A stretch of 64,000 bases of DNA from Alphaproteobacteria bacterium (lineage in GTDB: Bacteria; Pseudomonadota; Alphaproteobacteria; Rickettsiales; UBA998), in NCBI GenBank assembly GCA_004293935.1, contig RDZH01000019.1:1-64000 (forward strand), given 5' to 3'. The notes beneath the pieces were generated by a model that saw nothing but the letters and a program-made list of their open reading frames with translations, was not told the DNA's origin and ran no database searches. Both the position numbers and the translations under genes were made by a program. This document shows, piece by piece, positions 50,743 to 59,105 of the stretch (position 1 is the stretch's first letter; each line of letters starts with the position of its first letter).

Positions 50743-51066
50743 TTATCCTTTATGGTCTATTTTTGCGGGAGTGGGAAGTTTTGGCAATTCAAGCATTTGA
50801 TCATGGTTAAAGCCATATTCTTCCAACATACGCGCTCTGATTTCTTCGCTTGGTTCACCTTCACCGGATTCAATGATCACACCAAATTCTAACGGATCAA
50901 ATCCGTTGGGTAAGGATTGCGCCCGTATAAACGCATCCATCTCATCGCCACGCACTGCTACATACGCAAAAATGGGAGTGCCTTCGACATTTTCGCCACG
51001 TATTAGATTGATCATCACGGAATAGCGCAACGCTAATTCATCACTATGGCTACGTTCTTGTGTCAT
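50743..51066 (-). CDS. Hypothetical acidic protein (107 aa) upstream of hslV
   Basis: 107 residues, acidic: ELALRYSVMINLIRGENVEGTPIFAYVAVRGDEMDAFIRAQ...PLEFGVIIESGEGEPSEEIRARMLEEYGFNHDQML. It has a compact alpha/beta look and no signal peptide. It shares the operon with hslV (3-nt gap), so it might act as an adaptor or regulator of proteolysis, but this is only context. AAGGAGTT precedes the ATG. No family recognised. Confidence 0.65.
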   Translation of the reverse strand: MTQERSHSDELALRYSVMINLIRGENVEGTPIFAYVAVRGDEMDAFIRAQSLPNGFDPLEFGVIIESGEGEPSEEIRARMLEEYGFNHDQMLELPKLPTPAKIDHKG

Positions 51067-51131
51067 GCTTTAACTCCTTATCGTTAGTAAAAATGAATAT
51101 AGTGAGCAATATATATTTTGTCTAGAAGGCA

Positions 51132-51890
51132 TCATGACATATGTTGTGCAATGCTATCATACGCAGCTTGTGCTAAGGCTTTGCGATGTTCATAATGTTC
51201 ACCAAGATGCAAAGGCGGCAAACAATGCACCACCACATCAATACGCTTAAATCCAGAAAAAATCCACAAATGCGATATGAGATATTGATCACCAAACCAC
51301 GCTATATGAGGCCATTGCGCCGCAGTAATGGGCGCACCATCGGCACAACGATACGCAATCGCAATAGGTTGTACGGCTAAAGGCGTATCACCATCCCATT
51401 GTTCCGCAAGGCTAAAAAGCGTTGGCTTGAAGGGTTTTAGGTTCTGCCCATCATTGGTTGTCCCCTCAGGGAAAACGCAAATACGATCCCCCCCACGCAA
51501 AGCAGCCAGCAAATCTTGTTGTGCTTTTTTGGATTTTGAGGGAGTACGGTCAACAAAAATCACATCGAATGCTTGCACCATTTGCCCAATAACAGGCCAG
51601 CGACGCACTTCGCTTTTAGGCGTGAAGCGTACCGAATCAATCGCACCAATGATCCCTACATCAAGGTAGCTGCAATGATTCGCAACCCATAGCGCAGGCG
51701 CAGGCGCAGGCGTGCCTTCTATCGTAAGTTTAATATGCCAAATCTTGAGGACATGACGGAAGGTAAAAATCTGTAATGCACGACGCTGTTTTTTTAAGCC
51801 CATTATTCCAAGCAAGGATAAGCACATCCAAAAAAAACTGACATACACAAACACCCCAAAAAAACTACTGACGCGACGAACCGATCTCAT
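51132..51890 (-). CDS. olsA: 1-acyl-glycerophosphate / lyso-ornithine-lipid acyltransferase (PlsC/OlsA type)
   Basis: 252 residues. An N-terminal membrane helix (FFGVFVYVSFFWMCLSLLGIM) precedes the acyltransferase domain with ALWVANHCSYLDVGIIG (HX4D motif near 80) and CVFPEGTTNDGQ (near 155). Its ATG overlaps the end of the adjacent OlsB-like gene, and OlsA-OlsB pairs make ornithine lipids, so it is likely OlsA; a PlsC role in phosphatidic acid synthesis remains possible. A small in-frame tandem repeat (GCAGGC x3) encodes PAPAPA before the HX4D motif. Confidence 0.85.
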   Translation of the reverse strand: MRSVRRVSSFFGVFVYVSFFWMCLSLLGIMGLKKQRRALQIFTFRHVLKIWHIKLTIEGTPAPAPALWVANHCSYLDVGIIGAIDSVRFTPKSEVRRWPVIGQMVQAFDVIFVDRTPSKSKKAQQDLLAALRGGDRICVFPEGTTNDGQNLKPFKPTLFSLAEQWDGDTPLAVQPIAIAYRCADGAPITAAQWPHIAWFGDQYLISHLWIFSGFKRIDVVVHCLPPLHLGEHYEHRKALAQAAYDSIAQHMS

Positions 51891-52723
51891 GCACCGCCAC
51901 CTGCAATACTATCTGGTGCATATTTCTGCATATATTTCTCTCCCACTCCCTGCGTGCGCACTACGATTAAAATATCTGTCGTAGAAAAATCATGATCCAA
52001 GAACGCCCCCTCCCCAACGCAGCCACCAATGCGCAAATATCCCTTAATCAAAGGGGGTAAAGCGAAAAAGGCTTTTTTCTTATCAATCTGCTCCGCAGGG
52101 ATGTTATCCATCGGGGCATAATGCTCAGGCAAAGCGCGAGGGCGTAGATGTTCTGGGGCGCGATGTTCATGATAGAGGTACGATAAGGCCTCCGCATGTT
52201 GGGATGGATCATCCCCTGCAAAACTTGCACAACCAAACATCACATCAATGTTATGATGCATAATATATTCGCCAATACCACGCCATAAAAGTTGCATCGC
52301 TACTTTGCTACGCACTTCAGGATGGGTACATGAACGCCCCAATTCTAAAATATGCCCATCATAGGCTTTGAGGCAATCAATGTTAAACTCACTTTCAGAA
52401 TAATAACGCCCAATGTTGGGCATATGCACATCACGCAGCAAGCGATATGTTCCAACAATGCGCGGTGATGCATCCTCTGCACCATGGTGACGTACCAACA
52501 AATGATCGCATACGGCATCAAAGGGATCGCCATCACGTTGAAGGCGTTGCTTCTCCTCACTCATGCCAAGCCCAAGCCCCAAACAAAAGACTTCATAGCG
52601 CAGGCGTTGCGCCTCGATCACTTCTTCTGCCGTCTGTGCTACAACAACGGAATAGTCACCCTGATGCACAGCAGCAAAAGGGATGGGATCAAAAAAGGTA
52701 GGAAGCCACGGATCATTTGTCAT
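51887..52723 (-). CDS. olsB: L-ornithine N-alpha-acyltransferase (OlsB type)
   Basis: 278 residues. The GNAT-like OlsB/hemolysin-family fold is visible: YSVVVAQTAEEVIEAQRLRYEVFC (near 25), DPFDAVCDHLLVRHH, RIVGTYRLLRD (near 100), ILELGRSCTHPEVRSKVAMQLLWRGI (near 135), and the C-terminal KGYLRIGGCVGEGAFLDHDFSTTDILIVV. It transfers a 3-hydroxyacyl chain to ornithine, the first step of ornithine lipid synthesis. No ribosome-binding site is visible: copy 3 of the 140-bp element sits 10 bp before the ATG. It overlaps olsA by 4 nt. Confidence 0.88.
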   Translation of the reverse strand: MTNDPWLPTFFDPIPFAAVHQGDYSVVVAQTAEEVIEAQRLRYEVFCLGLGLGMSEEKQRLQRDGDPFDAVCDHLLVRHHGAEDASPRIVGTYRLLRDVHMPNIGRYYSESEFNIDCLKAYDGHILELGRSCTHPEVRSKVAMQLLWRGIGEYIMHHNIDVMFGCASFAGDDPSQHAEALSYLYHEHRAPEHLRPRALPEHYAPMDNIPAEQIDKKKAFFALPPLIKGYLRIGGCVGEGAFLDHDFSTTDILIVVRTQGVGEKYMQKYAPDSIAGGGA

Positions 52724-52732
52724 TTAAGCACT

Positions 52733-52870
52733 AGGTTCTGTTAAATTTTCGCTGATGCGCTAGCGAAAATGGCGGATTGGTGAGAACCGCAACGGAGTGT
52801 ACTTAAGGTACATGAGTAGCGGAAGCGCAGCAAACCACCATTTGCAGCAAGCAGTAGTAGAAAAATCAAC
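52733..52870. repeat. 140-bp palindromic element, copy 3, covering the ppa stop codon
   Basis: AGGTTCTGTTAAATTTTCGC at the left and TAGTAGAAAAATCAAC at the right, with the shared core GAGAACCGCAACGGAG and GGTACATGAGTAGCGGAA. It is inverted relative to copy 2. The right end contains the TGA of ppa and its terminal AGAACCT is degenerate (CGAGTCT). It fills the whole gap between ppa and olsB. Confidence 0.8.
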
Positions 52871-53402
52871 CGAGTCTATAGCGTTCCATCGCTTCACGGA
52901 TGAGAGAAACAGCAGTTTCTTTATCTTTCCAGCCAACAATTTTCACCCACTTGCCTTTTTCTAAATCTTTGTAATGCTCAAAGAAATGTTGAATCTGATC
53001 CAACAAAATTTGCGGCAAATCCGTATAGTTTTTGATATTCTCATAGAATGGGAAAATTTTTGTAGTGGGAACAGCAAGGATTTTTTCATCCATCCCGCCA
53101 TCATCTTCCATCACCAGCACCCCAACAGGGCGCACAGGGATCACCGCACCCGCCACCACAGGCGCAGTAGAAACAACCAACATATCCGCAGGATCGCCAT
53201 CACCGGAAAGCGTGTGGGGTATGAATCCGTAATTGCACGGATAATACATGGCGGTATGCAGAAAACGGTCTACCATGAGCGCACCTGCATCTTTGTCAAA
53301 TTCATATTTAATCGGAGCAACACCCATAGGCACTTCGATAATTACATTCACTTCTTCAGGGGCATTCTTCCCGACAGATATTTGATCAATATTCACGCAC
53401 AT
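52866..53402 (-). CDS. ppa: Inorganic pyrophosphatase (family I)
   Basis: 178 residues. The cytoplasmic enzyme hydrolyses pyrophosphate from biosynthetic reactions. Motifs are [19 protein letters not shown] (near 22), [24 protein letters not shown] with the metal-binding Asp cluster (near 55-75), and [18 protein letters not shown] at the C-terminus. The last codons and TGA lie within the palindromic element, so the terminal residues (RYRLG) may be element-derived. Confidence 0.97.
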   Translation of the reverse strand: MCVNIDQISVGKNAPEEVNVIIEVPMGVAPIKYEFDKDAGALMVDRFLHTAMYYPCNYGFIPHTLSGDGDPADMLVVSTAPVVAGAVIPVRPVGVLVMEDDGGMDEKILAVPTTKIFPFYENIKNYTDLPQILLDQIQHFFEHYKDLEKGKWVKIVGWKDKETAVSLIREAMERYRLG

Positions 53403-53499
53403 ACTCCAAAATTTCGTTATACCGCCTAGCTCTACAAAAAAAACGCAACTATTGCAATCTTTTTATGGCATCCAGACGCAACAATGCTATAAGAAACAC

Positions 53500-54297
53500 A
53501 TGACACACTCACTTCGTATTATTAGTTGGAACATTAATTCATTGCGCCTACGCTTGCCTTTGCTGGAACGTCTGACGCATGAAGCGCGCCCCGATATTAT
53601 CTGCTTACAAGAAACCAAAGTGGAAGATGCACTTTTTCCGCTTGATGCTGTGCGTGCGTTGGGTTATGAACATTGCGTCTTTCGTGGGCAAAAAAGCTAT
53701 CATGGTGTGGCGATTGCCTCCCGCATTCCTTTGAGTAATGTCGAGATCTGGGATGTGGTGGGTGATGCAAGTGCGCGCCATATTAGTGCAGCATTGGATA
53801 ATGGCATTCATGTGCATAATCTGTATGTGCCTGCTGGCGGAGATATTCCTGATCCTGCACTCAATCCTAAATTTGCAGAGAAACTCAGATGCGTACAAGA
53901 AATGACGCGACGCGCTGCCACCATGACGCAGCAACCAAGCATTTTGGTAGGGGATTTTAATATTGCGCCACTGGAACATGATGTATGGTCGCATAAACAA
54001 TTATCGGATGTGGTAAGCCATACGCCCATTGAAATAGAACATTGCCATGCGTGGCGTGAGGCTGGAGCATGGCGTGATGTTGCTCGTCACTTTGTGCCAC
54101 ACACAGAGAAGCTCTATAGCTGGTGGAGCTACCGTGCGCGAGATTGGAAGGCATCTAATCGTGGGCGCAGGCTGGATCATATATGGGTAAGTCCGCATCT
54201 TTATGATGCGTGCATTGCCTATGAGAGCTTCCCCCATATGCGCGATTGGGAGCAACCTTCCGATCATATCCCTATCATGTTGACATTTTCTCTTTGA
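53500..54297 (+). CDS. xth: Exodeoxyribonuclease III
   Basis: 265 residues from MTHSLRIISWNINSLRLRL, where the family starts; the track start adds 16. XthA is an AP endonuclease and 3'-5' exonuclease in base-excision repair. Active-site blocks: ICLQETKVEDALFPLDAV (Glu near 36), NLYVPAGGDIPD, LVGDFNIAPLEHDV (near 150), GRRLDHIWVSP (near 225) and QPSDHIPIMLTF (Asp-His at the end). The M23 gene starts 9 nt after its stop, so the two are probably co-transcribed. Confidence 0.95.
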   Translation: MTHSLRIISWNINSLRLRLPLLERLTHEARPDIICLQETKVEDALFPLDAVRALGYEHCVFRGQKSYHGVAIASRIPLSNVEIWDVVGDASARHISAALDNGIHVHNLYVPAGGDIPDPALNPKFAEKLRCVQEMTRRAATMTQQPSILVGDFNIAPLEHDVWSHKQLSDVVSHTPIEIEHCHAWREAGAWRDVARHFVPHTEKLYSWWSYRARDWKASNRGRRLDHIWVSPHLYDACIAYESFPHMRDWEQPSDHIPIMLTFSL

Positions 54298-54305
54298 GGT
54301 TATTT

Positions 54306-55286
54306 ATGCGTAGATTATTATTGTCCTGTTGCGTATGGCTTGTAAGTTCCTTTGCGAACGCTGCTCCGTTTACCCTAGAAATACCTGTGCGTTGCACTAT
54401 TGGTCAGGATTGCTTTATTCAAAATTATGTCGATCAAGGCAAAGGTGATCTGCATCATGATTTCCGTTGCCGTCCTTTGTCCTATAATGGGCATACGGGT
54501 ACAGATATACGCACCGGCATCATCGATATGAGCAAAAAATCGCCAGAGGTACTCGCAAGTGCTGATGGTGAAGTATTGCGGATGCGGGATGGCGAGGAAG
54601 ATCGCATCATTACCAGCGATGATCCACATGATCCCAAAGGATGCGGTAATGCTGTGATCCTAGGTCATGCAGGCGGGTGGGAAACATCGTATTGTCATCT
54701 TCGTAAAGATAGCATTGTGGTGAAGCCTCAACAAAAGGTGAAGGCAGGGGATGTGTTGGGGCAGATAGGGCTTTCAGGACAAACCGAATTTCCGCATGTG
54801 CATCTGCAAGTGCGCAATCCTCAAGGCATCATTGTTGATCCGTTTAATGCGCAGCCAATAGAGACAGGATGTTCTGTCCGCCAAGAGCAATTATGGAGCG
54901 ATAAAGCGCGCCAGCATCTCAACATCAATGATGCGGGTGTATTAGCCGTGGGTGCAGCAAGTCAGGTGGTGGCAAAAAATGATGTGCTTATGGCACGCCA
55001 TAGTCACACGCAATTTTCCACTGAAGCCCCTGCCCTTGTGCTATGGGTGCTTACCTATGGTCTAAAAAAAGGAGATGAATTGTTCATGATCCTGCTTGCC
55101 CCTAATGATGAAACCATGGTCGAAAATCGCACGAAATTTACCAGTTTCAAAGCCCAATCACTGGATTTTATCGGCAAGAAAAAAAGTAAGGATGCATGGG
55201 CGGTTGGCACGTATGAAGGCATTGTGAGCGCATCGCGCAAGGGTACAACATTATTTGATCGCACCTTCACTTTTGAGGTAAAATAA
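54306..55286 (+). CDS. Secreted M23-family metallopeptidase
   Basis: 326 residues from MRRLLLSCCVWLVSSFANAAPFTLEIPV, with signal peptide; GAGG precedes this ATG, so the track's 20-residue extension is dropped. The LytM/M23 zinc site is partly typical: YNGHTGTDIRTGI (HxxxD variant) and TSYCHLRKDSI and EFPHVHLQVRNPQG (HxH). It would cut peptide cross-links in the cell wall. A C-terminal domain of about 120 residues (TQFSTEAPALVLWVLTYGLKKGDELFMILLAPND) is unassigned and strand-rich. Confidence 0.88.
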   Translation: MRRLLLSCCVWLVSSFANAAPFTLEIPVRCTIGQDCFIQNYVDQGKGDLHHDFRCRPLSYNGHTGTDIRTGIIDMSKKSPEVLASADGEVLRMRDGEEDRIITSDDPHDPKGCGNAVILGHAGGWETSYCHLRKDSIVVKPQQKVKAGDVLGQIGLSGQTEFPHVHLQVRNPQGIIVDPFNAQPIETGCSVRQEQLWSDKARQHLNINDAGVLAVGAASQVVAKNDVLMARHSHTQFSTEAPALVLWVLTYGLKKGDELFMILLAPNDETMVENRTKFTSFKAQSLDFIGKKKSKDAWAVGTYEGIVSASRKGTTLFDRTFTFEVK

Positions 55287-55435
55287 TTGATGCATCATGG
55301 ACGCAAGAATGACATACGCCTTCCTAACAGATTATGACGAGGCATTGTTTATCTTTTGGCATTGAATCTTCCTATAGTGCTATAGTATAACCAATGCATC
55401 ACCGTGTCTTACCCACATACGCAGGAATAGTACCC

Positions 55436-56587
55436 ATGGCAAAACATTTAGAATCACTCTACGTCAAGAATTTTCGCTGCCTCGATGAACTCACCATTGA
55501 TCGCCTTGGGGATGTGAATTTGCTGGTGGGAGGGAATAATTCAGGCAAAACCACGGTGCTGGAGGCGTTGGAAGTATTTGCACTTAAGGGACTCAAAGCT
55601 GTCTTAAGGTACATCGCATCATCACATGATGAATATAATAGAGAAGTTGCCGATGAACTGGATGAAAATGACTGTGTCGACATTGTTGAAGTTTTGTTCA
55701 ATGGTCGGAAATTCTCTGATGATGAGAACGAATTTATCGCAATAGGGGAACATGCTGAATCAAATAATCTTTTGAAAATTGCAGATACCTACTATTATAC
55801 TACTCATTCCACCAAATCACACGATGACGGAGATGAGATTAGTATCAAGAAGAACATTGTCAGAAAAAATGAATTGGATTCGCACAAAGAAAGGTCTTTG
55901 AAGAAAGCTATTCGTATTTCCTATAAACAGGATGCTGCATTTCTGCCAAAGTCAATTTCTGGTTTCATGAACTGTAATTTTATTCCATCTAATACGTTTT
56001 TAAATTTCGGTCTAGCAGAACAGTTGGGAGGCATTGCAAAAGATGGAGAACTATCTAAAGTCATTAAAATACTTCAGATCATTCATAAAGATATTGAGGA
56101 TATTAGAACACGCACCATCACCATAGAAAGCAAAAACAATCTTTTATCTGATAGAATTTCTGGTTTTTCACCACAGTCACAAACAAAAACTATTATTGAT
56201 GTCAAAGTCACAAGTGATCCCCGTTATTTCCCCCTTAAAAGCATGGGTGAAGGCGTATCGCGCATCTTACAAATCGCACTTCATGCCTATGATGCCAAAG
56301 ACGGCATCCTCCTCATTGATGAACTAGAAAATGGCTTGCATTATTCCATCCAAGAAAAAGTGTGGGAATGGCTGTTTGAACTTGCCAAACAGTATAATAT
56401 GCAAATTTTTGCAACGACACATAGCAAAGACGTTATTGAAAATTTCAATAACGTTGCTCAAGCACGGGAAGAAGAAGGGATATTGATTTCATTGGGCAGA
56501 AGTCGATCAGGAAAGTTAGTATCGAATCCTTATAGTGAGGAAGATCTTGATGTCTATGTCACGACTGGAATGGAAGTACGCGGATGA
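55436..56587 (+). CDS. AAA ATPase (AAA_15/OLD-like ABC-type), putative defence ATPase
   Basis: 383 residues from MAKHLESLYVKNFRCLDELTIDRLGDVNLLVGGNNSGKTTVLEALEVF, with AGGA before the ATG. Walker A is GGNNSGKTT near 32; the ABC signature region is LKSMGEGVSRILQIALHAY near 265; Walker B is GILLIDELENGLHYSIQEKVWEWLF near 290, followed by the H-loop FATTHSKDVI. This is the SMC/OLD-type ATPase of defence proteins. The stop overlaps the DUF3226 gene by ATGA. Together they look like a split OLD or PARIS-like unit. Not in the core ubi operon of relatives, so likely acquired. Confidence 0.88.
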   Translation: MAKHLESLYVKNFRCLDELTIDRLGDVNLLVGGNNSGKTTVLEALEVFALKGLKAVLRYIASSHDEYNREVADELDENDCVDIVEVLFNGRKFSDDENEFIAIGEHAESNNLLKIADTYYYTTHSTKSHDDGDEISIKKNIVRKNELDSHKERSLKKAIRISYKQDAAFLPKSISGFMNCNFIPSNTFLNFGLAEQLGGIAKDGELSKVIKILQIIHKDIEDIRTRTITIESKNNLLSDRISGFSPQSQTKTIIDVKVTSDPRYFPLKSMGEGVSRILQIALHAYDAKDGILLIDELENGLHYSIQEKVWEWLFELAKQYNMQIFATTHSKDVIENFNNVAQAREEEGILISLGRSRSGKLVSNPYSEEDLDVYVTTGMEVRG

Positions 56588-57309
56588 AGACTACTAAAAA
56601 ACGGCTACTCGTAGAAGGGATGAGTGATGCTGCTTTTTTACGTTCATTGCTGGATGCCATGATCGAAAAAAAACAGAAAGAAATTGCTATTTCGCCTAAA
56701 GAAAAACTTGAAGTAAATGCTGTAAATGTTCAACCAGTGCGAGGAAAACCTTACATTTTAACAAATTCATTAAAGAAAGAAATAAGAAGTAGCACGCAAG
56801 GGTTTGTTACTCATTTGGGCATCGTAATCGATGCAGACTATCCAACATCAGATAATGGGATGCTGGGCAAAGGTTATGCGGATACTCTAGCAGAAGTAGA
56901 AAGCAGGATAATTCCGCATGGTTATCCTGCTTTTAGCCGTGTCGAACATAGCTCAGGATGGATAACGCACCATCCAGATTCAGATTATTGCACCATAGGA
57001 TTATGGATTATGCCAAATAATCAGGATGATGGGATGTTAGAAGATTTTATGATTACTAATCTGAAACAAGAATATGCATCGTTCATGCAAGAAGCGAAAG
57101 AGATTATTGAAACAAAGCAAGAGCAAGATTATATTGGCAAATATGATGTTAGACATCATCAAAGTAAAGCACAGTTTGGCACATGGAAATCATGGTATCA
57201 CAAACCAGATGATTTTATTACCATTGATAAAATGGATGATACGAAACAAGGGGTCAAGCATTTGAAAGCGTGGCTAAGAGCAGTATACAATATAAATGAA
57301 GGCACATGA
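56584..57309 (+). CDS. DUF3226 Toprim-like protein, partner of the AAA ATPase
   Basis: 241 residues. LLVEGMSDAAFLRSLLD (near 8-24) holds the Toprim-type Glu, and HLGIVIDADYPTSDNG (near 78) the DxD; DDGMLEDFMITNL (near 155) follows. DUF3226 is a Toprim-fold family seen next to AAA ATPases, analogous in role to AriB (DUF4435) of PARIS or the nuclease half of OLD proteins. It overlaps the ATPase gene by 4 nt and ends 6 nt before ubiE, so it has been placed into the operon. A nuclease or effector role is inferred. Confidence 0.83.
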   Translation: MKTTKKRLLVEGMSDAAFLRSLLDAMIEKKQKEIAISPKEKLEVNAVNVQPVRGKPYILTNSLKKEIRSSTQGFVTHLGIVIDADYPTSDNGMLGKGYADTLAEVESRIIPHGYPAFSRVEHSSGWITHHPDSDYCTIGLWIMPNNQDDGMLEDFMITNLKQEYASFMQEAKEIIETKQEQDYIGKYDVRHHQSKAQFGTWKSWYHKPDDFITIDKMDDTKQGVKHLKAWLRAVYNINEGT

Positions 57310-57315
57310 CATAAC

Positions 57316-58080
57316 ATGAACAACACCCATCACACAACCGATTTTCATGCAACGCACTTTGGCTTTGAAGAAGTAGCGCAGCAGCATAAACATGAGAAAG
57401 TGCGCGAGGTATTTGATCGCGTGGCGAACCGTTATGATCTAATGAATGATCTAATGAGTGCGGGGATGCATCATCTATGGAAGCAACGCCTTATCGATGC
57501 GGTACGCCCTACCCCCTCCATGCATCTGCTCGATGTCGCGGGTGGCACGGGGGATATTGCGTTTCGTTTTCTAAAGCGTGGCGGATGCCATGTGACCATC
57601 TCTGACATTAATGAAGAAATGCTGAAAGTTGGGCGTGCGCGTGCCATTGATGCAGGCATGGATGTACGCCGCATGACGTGGCTTCCTGCTAATGCTGAAG
57701 AATTACCATGCCATGATGCTTCTTTTGATGCCTATACGGTGAGTTTTGGGATTCGCAATATGACCTACCTCGACAAGGTATTATCAGAAGCCTATCGTAG
57801 CTTAAAAATGGGGGGGCATTTCTTATGTTTGGAATTCTCTATGCCCACACATTCATGGTTGCAGCGTATCTATGATGCCTATTCATTCCGTGTGATTCCC
57901 GCTTTGGGTGAAAAAATCGCTGATGATCGTGCCTCCTATCAATATTTGGTGGAGTCCATACGGCAATTCCCCAAGCCTGAAGCGTTCATGCAGTTGATGC
58001 GTGATGCAGGGTTTGCTCGCGTGCAAGCAACGCCGATGAGTGGCGGGTTGGTGGTGATGTATTCTGGCTGGAAGGTATGA
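57316..58080 (+). CDS. ubiE: Ubiquinone/menaquinone biosynthesis C-methyltransferase
   Basis: 254 residues. UbiE methylates the quinone ring at C-2 using SAM. The family blocks are HEKVREVFDRVANRYDLMNDLMSAGMHHLWKQRLI (near 25-60), the SAM site LLDVAGGTGDIAFRFLKRG (near 72), DAYTVSFGIRNMTYLDKVLSEAYRSLKMGGHFLCLEFS (near 137-175) and the C-terminal GGLVVMYSGWKV. No ribosome-binding site is visible; translation may depend on the DUF3226 gene that ends 6 nt before. Normally ubiB follows; here a methyltransferase gene overlaps by 4 nt. Confidence 0.96.
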   Translation: MNNTHHTTDFHATHFGFEEVAQQHKHEKVREVFDRVANRYDLMNDLMSAGMHHLWKQRLIDAVRPTPSMHLLDVAGGTGDIAFRFLKRGGCHVTISDINEEMLKVGRARAIDAGMDVRRMTWLPANAEELPCHDASFDAYTVSFGIRNMTYLDKVLSEAYRSLKMGGHFLCLEFSMPTHSWLQRIYDAYSFRVIPALGEKIADDRASYQYLVESIRQFPKPEAFMQLMRDAGFARVQATPMSGGLVVMYSGWKV

Positions 58081-59105
58081 GTTACGTTATGCAACACCCC
58101 GAATTATTCACCACATCACAGTTTTTTCAACCAAGTCTTTTGAGTATGGTAACACCTCCAGAATTAGGCGCATCTCCCTTTGCGGGATGGAATATGGTGG
58201 ATATTTTTGCAGGGATTGGGGGGATTCGTCATGCATTCGATGCACTTGGGGCAGATTGTGTATTTTCCTCAGAATGGGATAAGCACGCACAAATGACATA
58301 CAAAGCAAATTATGGTGATCTTCCGCATGGGGATATTACGCAGATTGAAGCCGCAGATATACCCAAAATGGAACTGCTTTTAGCAGGTTTTCCCTGCCAA
58401 CCGTTTTCACAAGCTGGGCATAAAAAAGGCTTTGATGATACACGTGGCACATTGTTTTTTGATCTGTGCCGTATCATTGCGCATCATCGACCAAAGGTTC
58501 TTTTGTTAGAGAACGTCAAAGGATTCAAAGGGCATGATAAAGGACGTACCTTCGCTGTAGTGAAACAATCTTTGCAGAACTTAGGTTATTGCGTCTATGC
58601 GCAGGTGCTGAATGCTAAAGATTTCGGTGTGCCGCAAAACCGTGAACGCATTTACATTGTGGCGTTTGAAGGGTTTGTGCCGTTTGATTTTCCCCATCCC
58701 CCCAAAACACCTACACGCGTTGGGATGATTTTAGAGGATACAGTGGATGATAAATATACGATTTCTGATCGCTTATGGGCAGGGCATCAACGGCGCAAAC
58801 AAGAACATCGTGCAAAAGGCAATGGCTTTGGCTATGCCTTGTTTGATGCAGACGCGCCTTATACAAGCACGATTTCTGCGCGTTATTATAAGGACGGTTC
58901 AGAGATTCTGATTGCACAAGAAGGAAAAAACCCGCGCAAACTTACTCCCCGTGAAGCTGCACGATTACAAGGATTTCCTGATGATTTTATTATTCCTGTG
59001 AGTGACGTGCAAGCCTATAAACAGTTTGGCAATAGCGTTGCTGTACCTGTGATTCGTGCCATCGCACAGCAGATTGCACTGAGTGTTAGGGGGACTGCAT
59101 TATGA
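58077..59105 (+). CDS. Type II C5-cytosine DNA methyltransferase
   Basis: 342 residues with ordered C5-MTase motifs: I WNMVDIFAGIGGIRHAF (near 38), IV LLAGFPCQPFSQAGHKKG with catalytic Cys (near 100), VI LLLENVKGF (near 142), VIII NRERIYIVAF (near 185), the target-recognition region, then IX LTPREAARLQGFPDDF and X FGNSVAVPV (near 320). The start overlaps the ubiE stop (ATGA); a second ATG 12 nt on is possible. It overlaps the endonuclease gene by 4 nt. It protects the host DNA from that enzyme; the recognition site cannot be read off. Confidence 0.93.
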   Translation: MSYVMQHPELFTTSQFFQPSLLSMVTPPELGASPFAGWNMVDIFAGIGGIRHAFDALGADCVFSSEWDKHAQMTYKANYGDLPHGDITQIEAADIPKMELLLAGFPCQPFSQAGHKKGFDDTRGTLFFDLCRIIAHHRPKVLLLENVKGFKGHDKGRTFAVVKQSLQNLGYCVYAQVLNAKDFGVPQNRERIYIVAFEGFVPFDFPHPPKTPTRVGMILEDTVDDKYTISDRLWAGHQRRKQEHRAKGNGFGYALFDADAPYTSTISARYYKDGSEILIAQEGKNPRKLTPREAARLQGFPDDFIIPVSDVQAYKQFGNSVAVPVIRAIAQQIALSVRGTAL

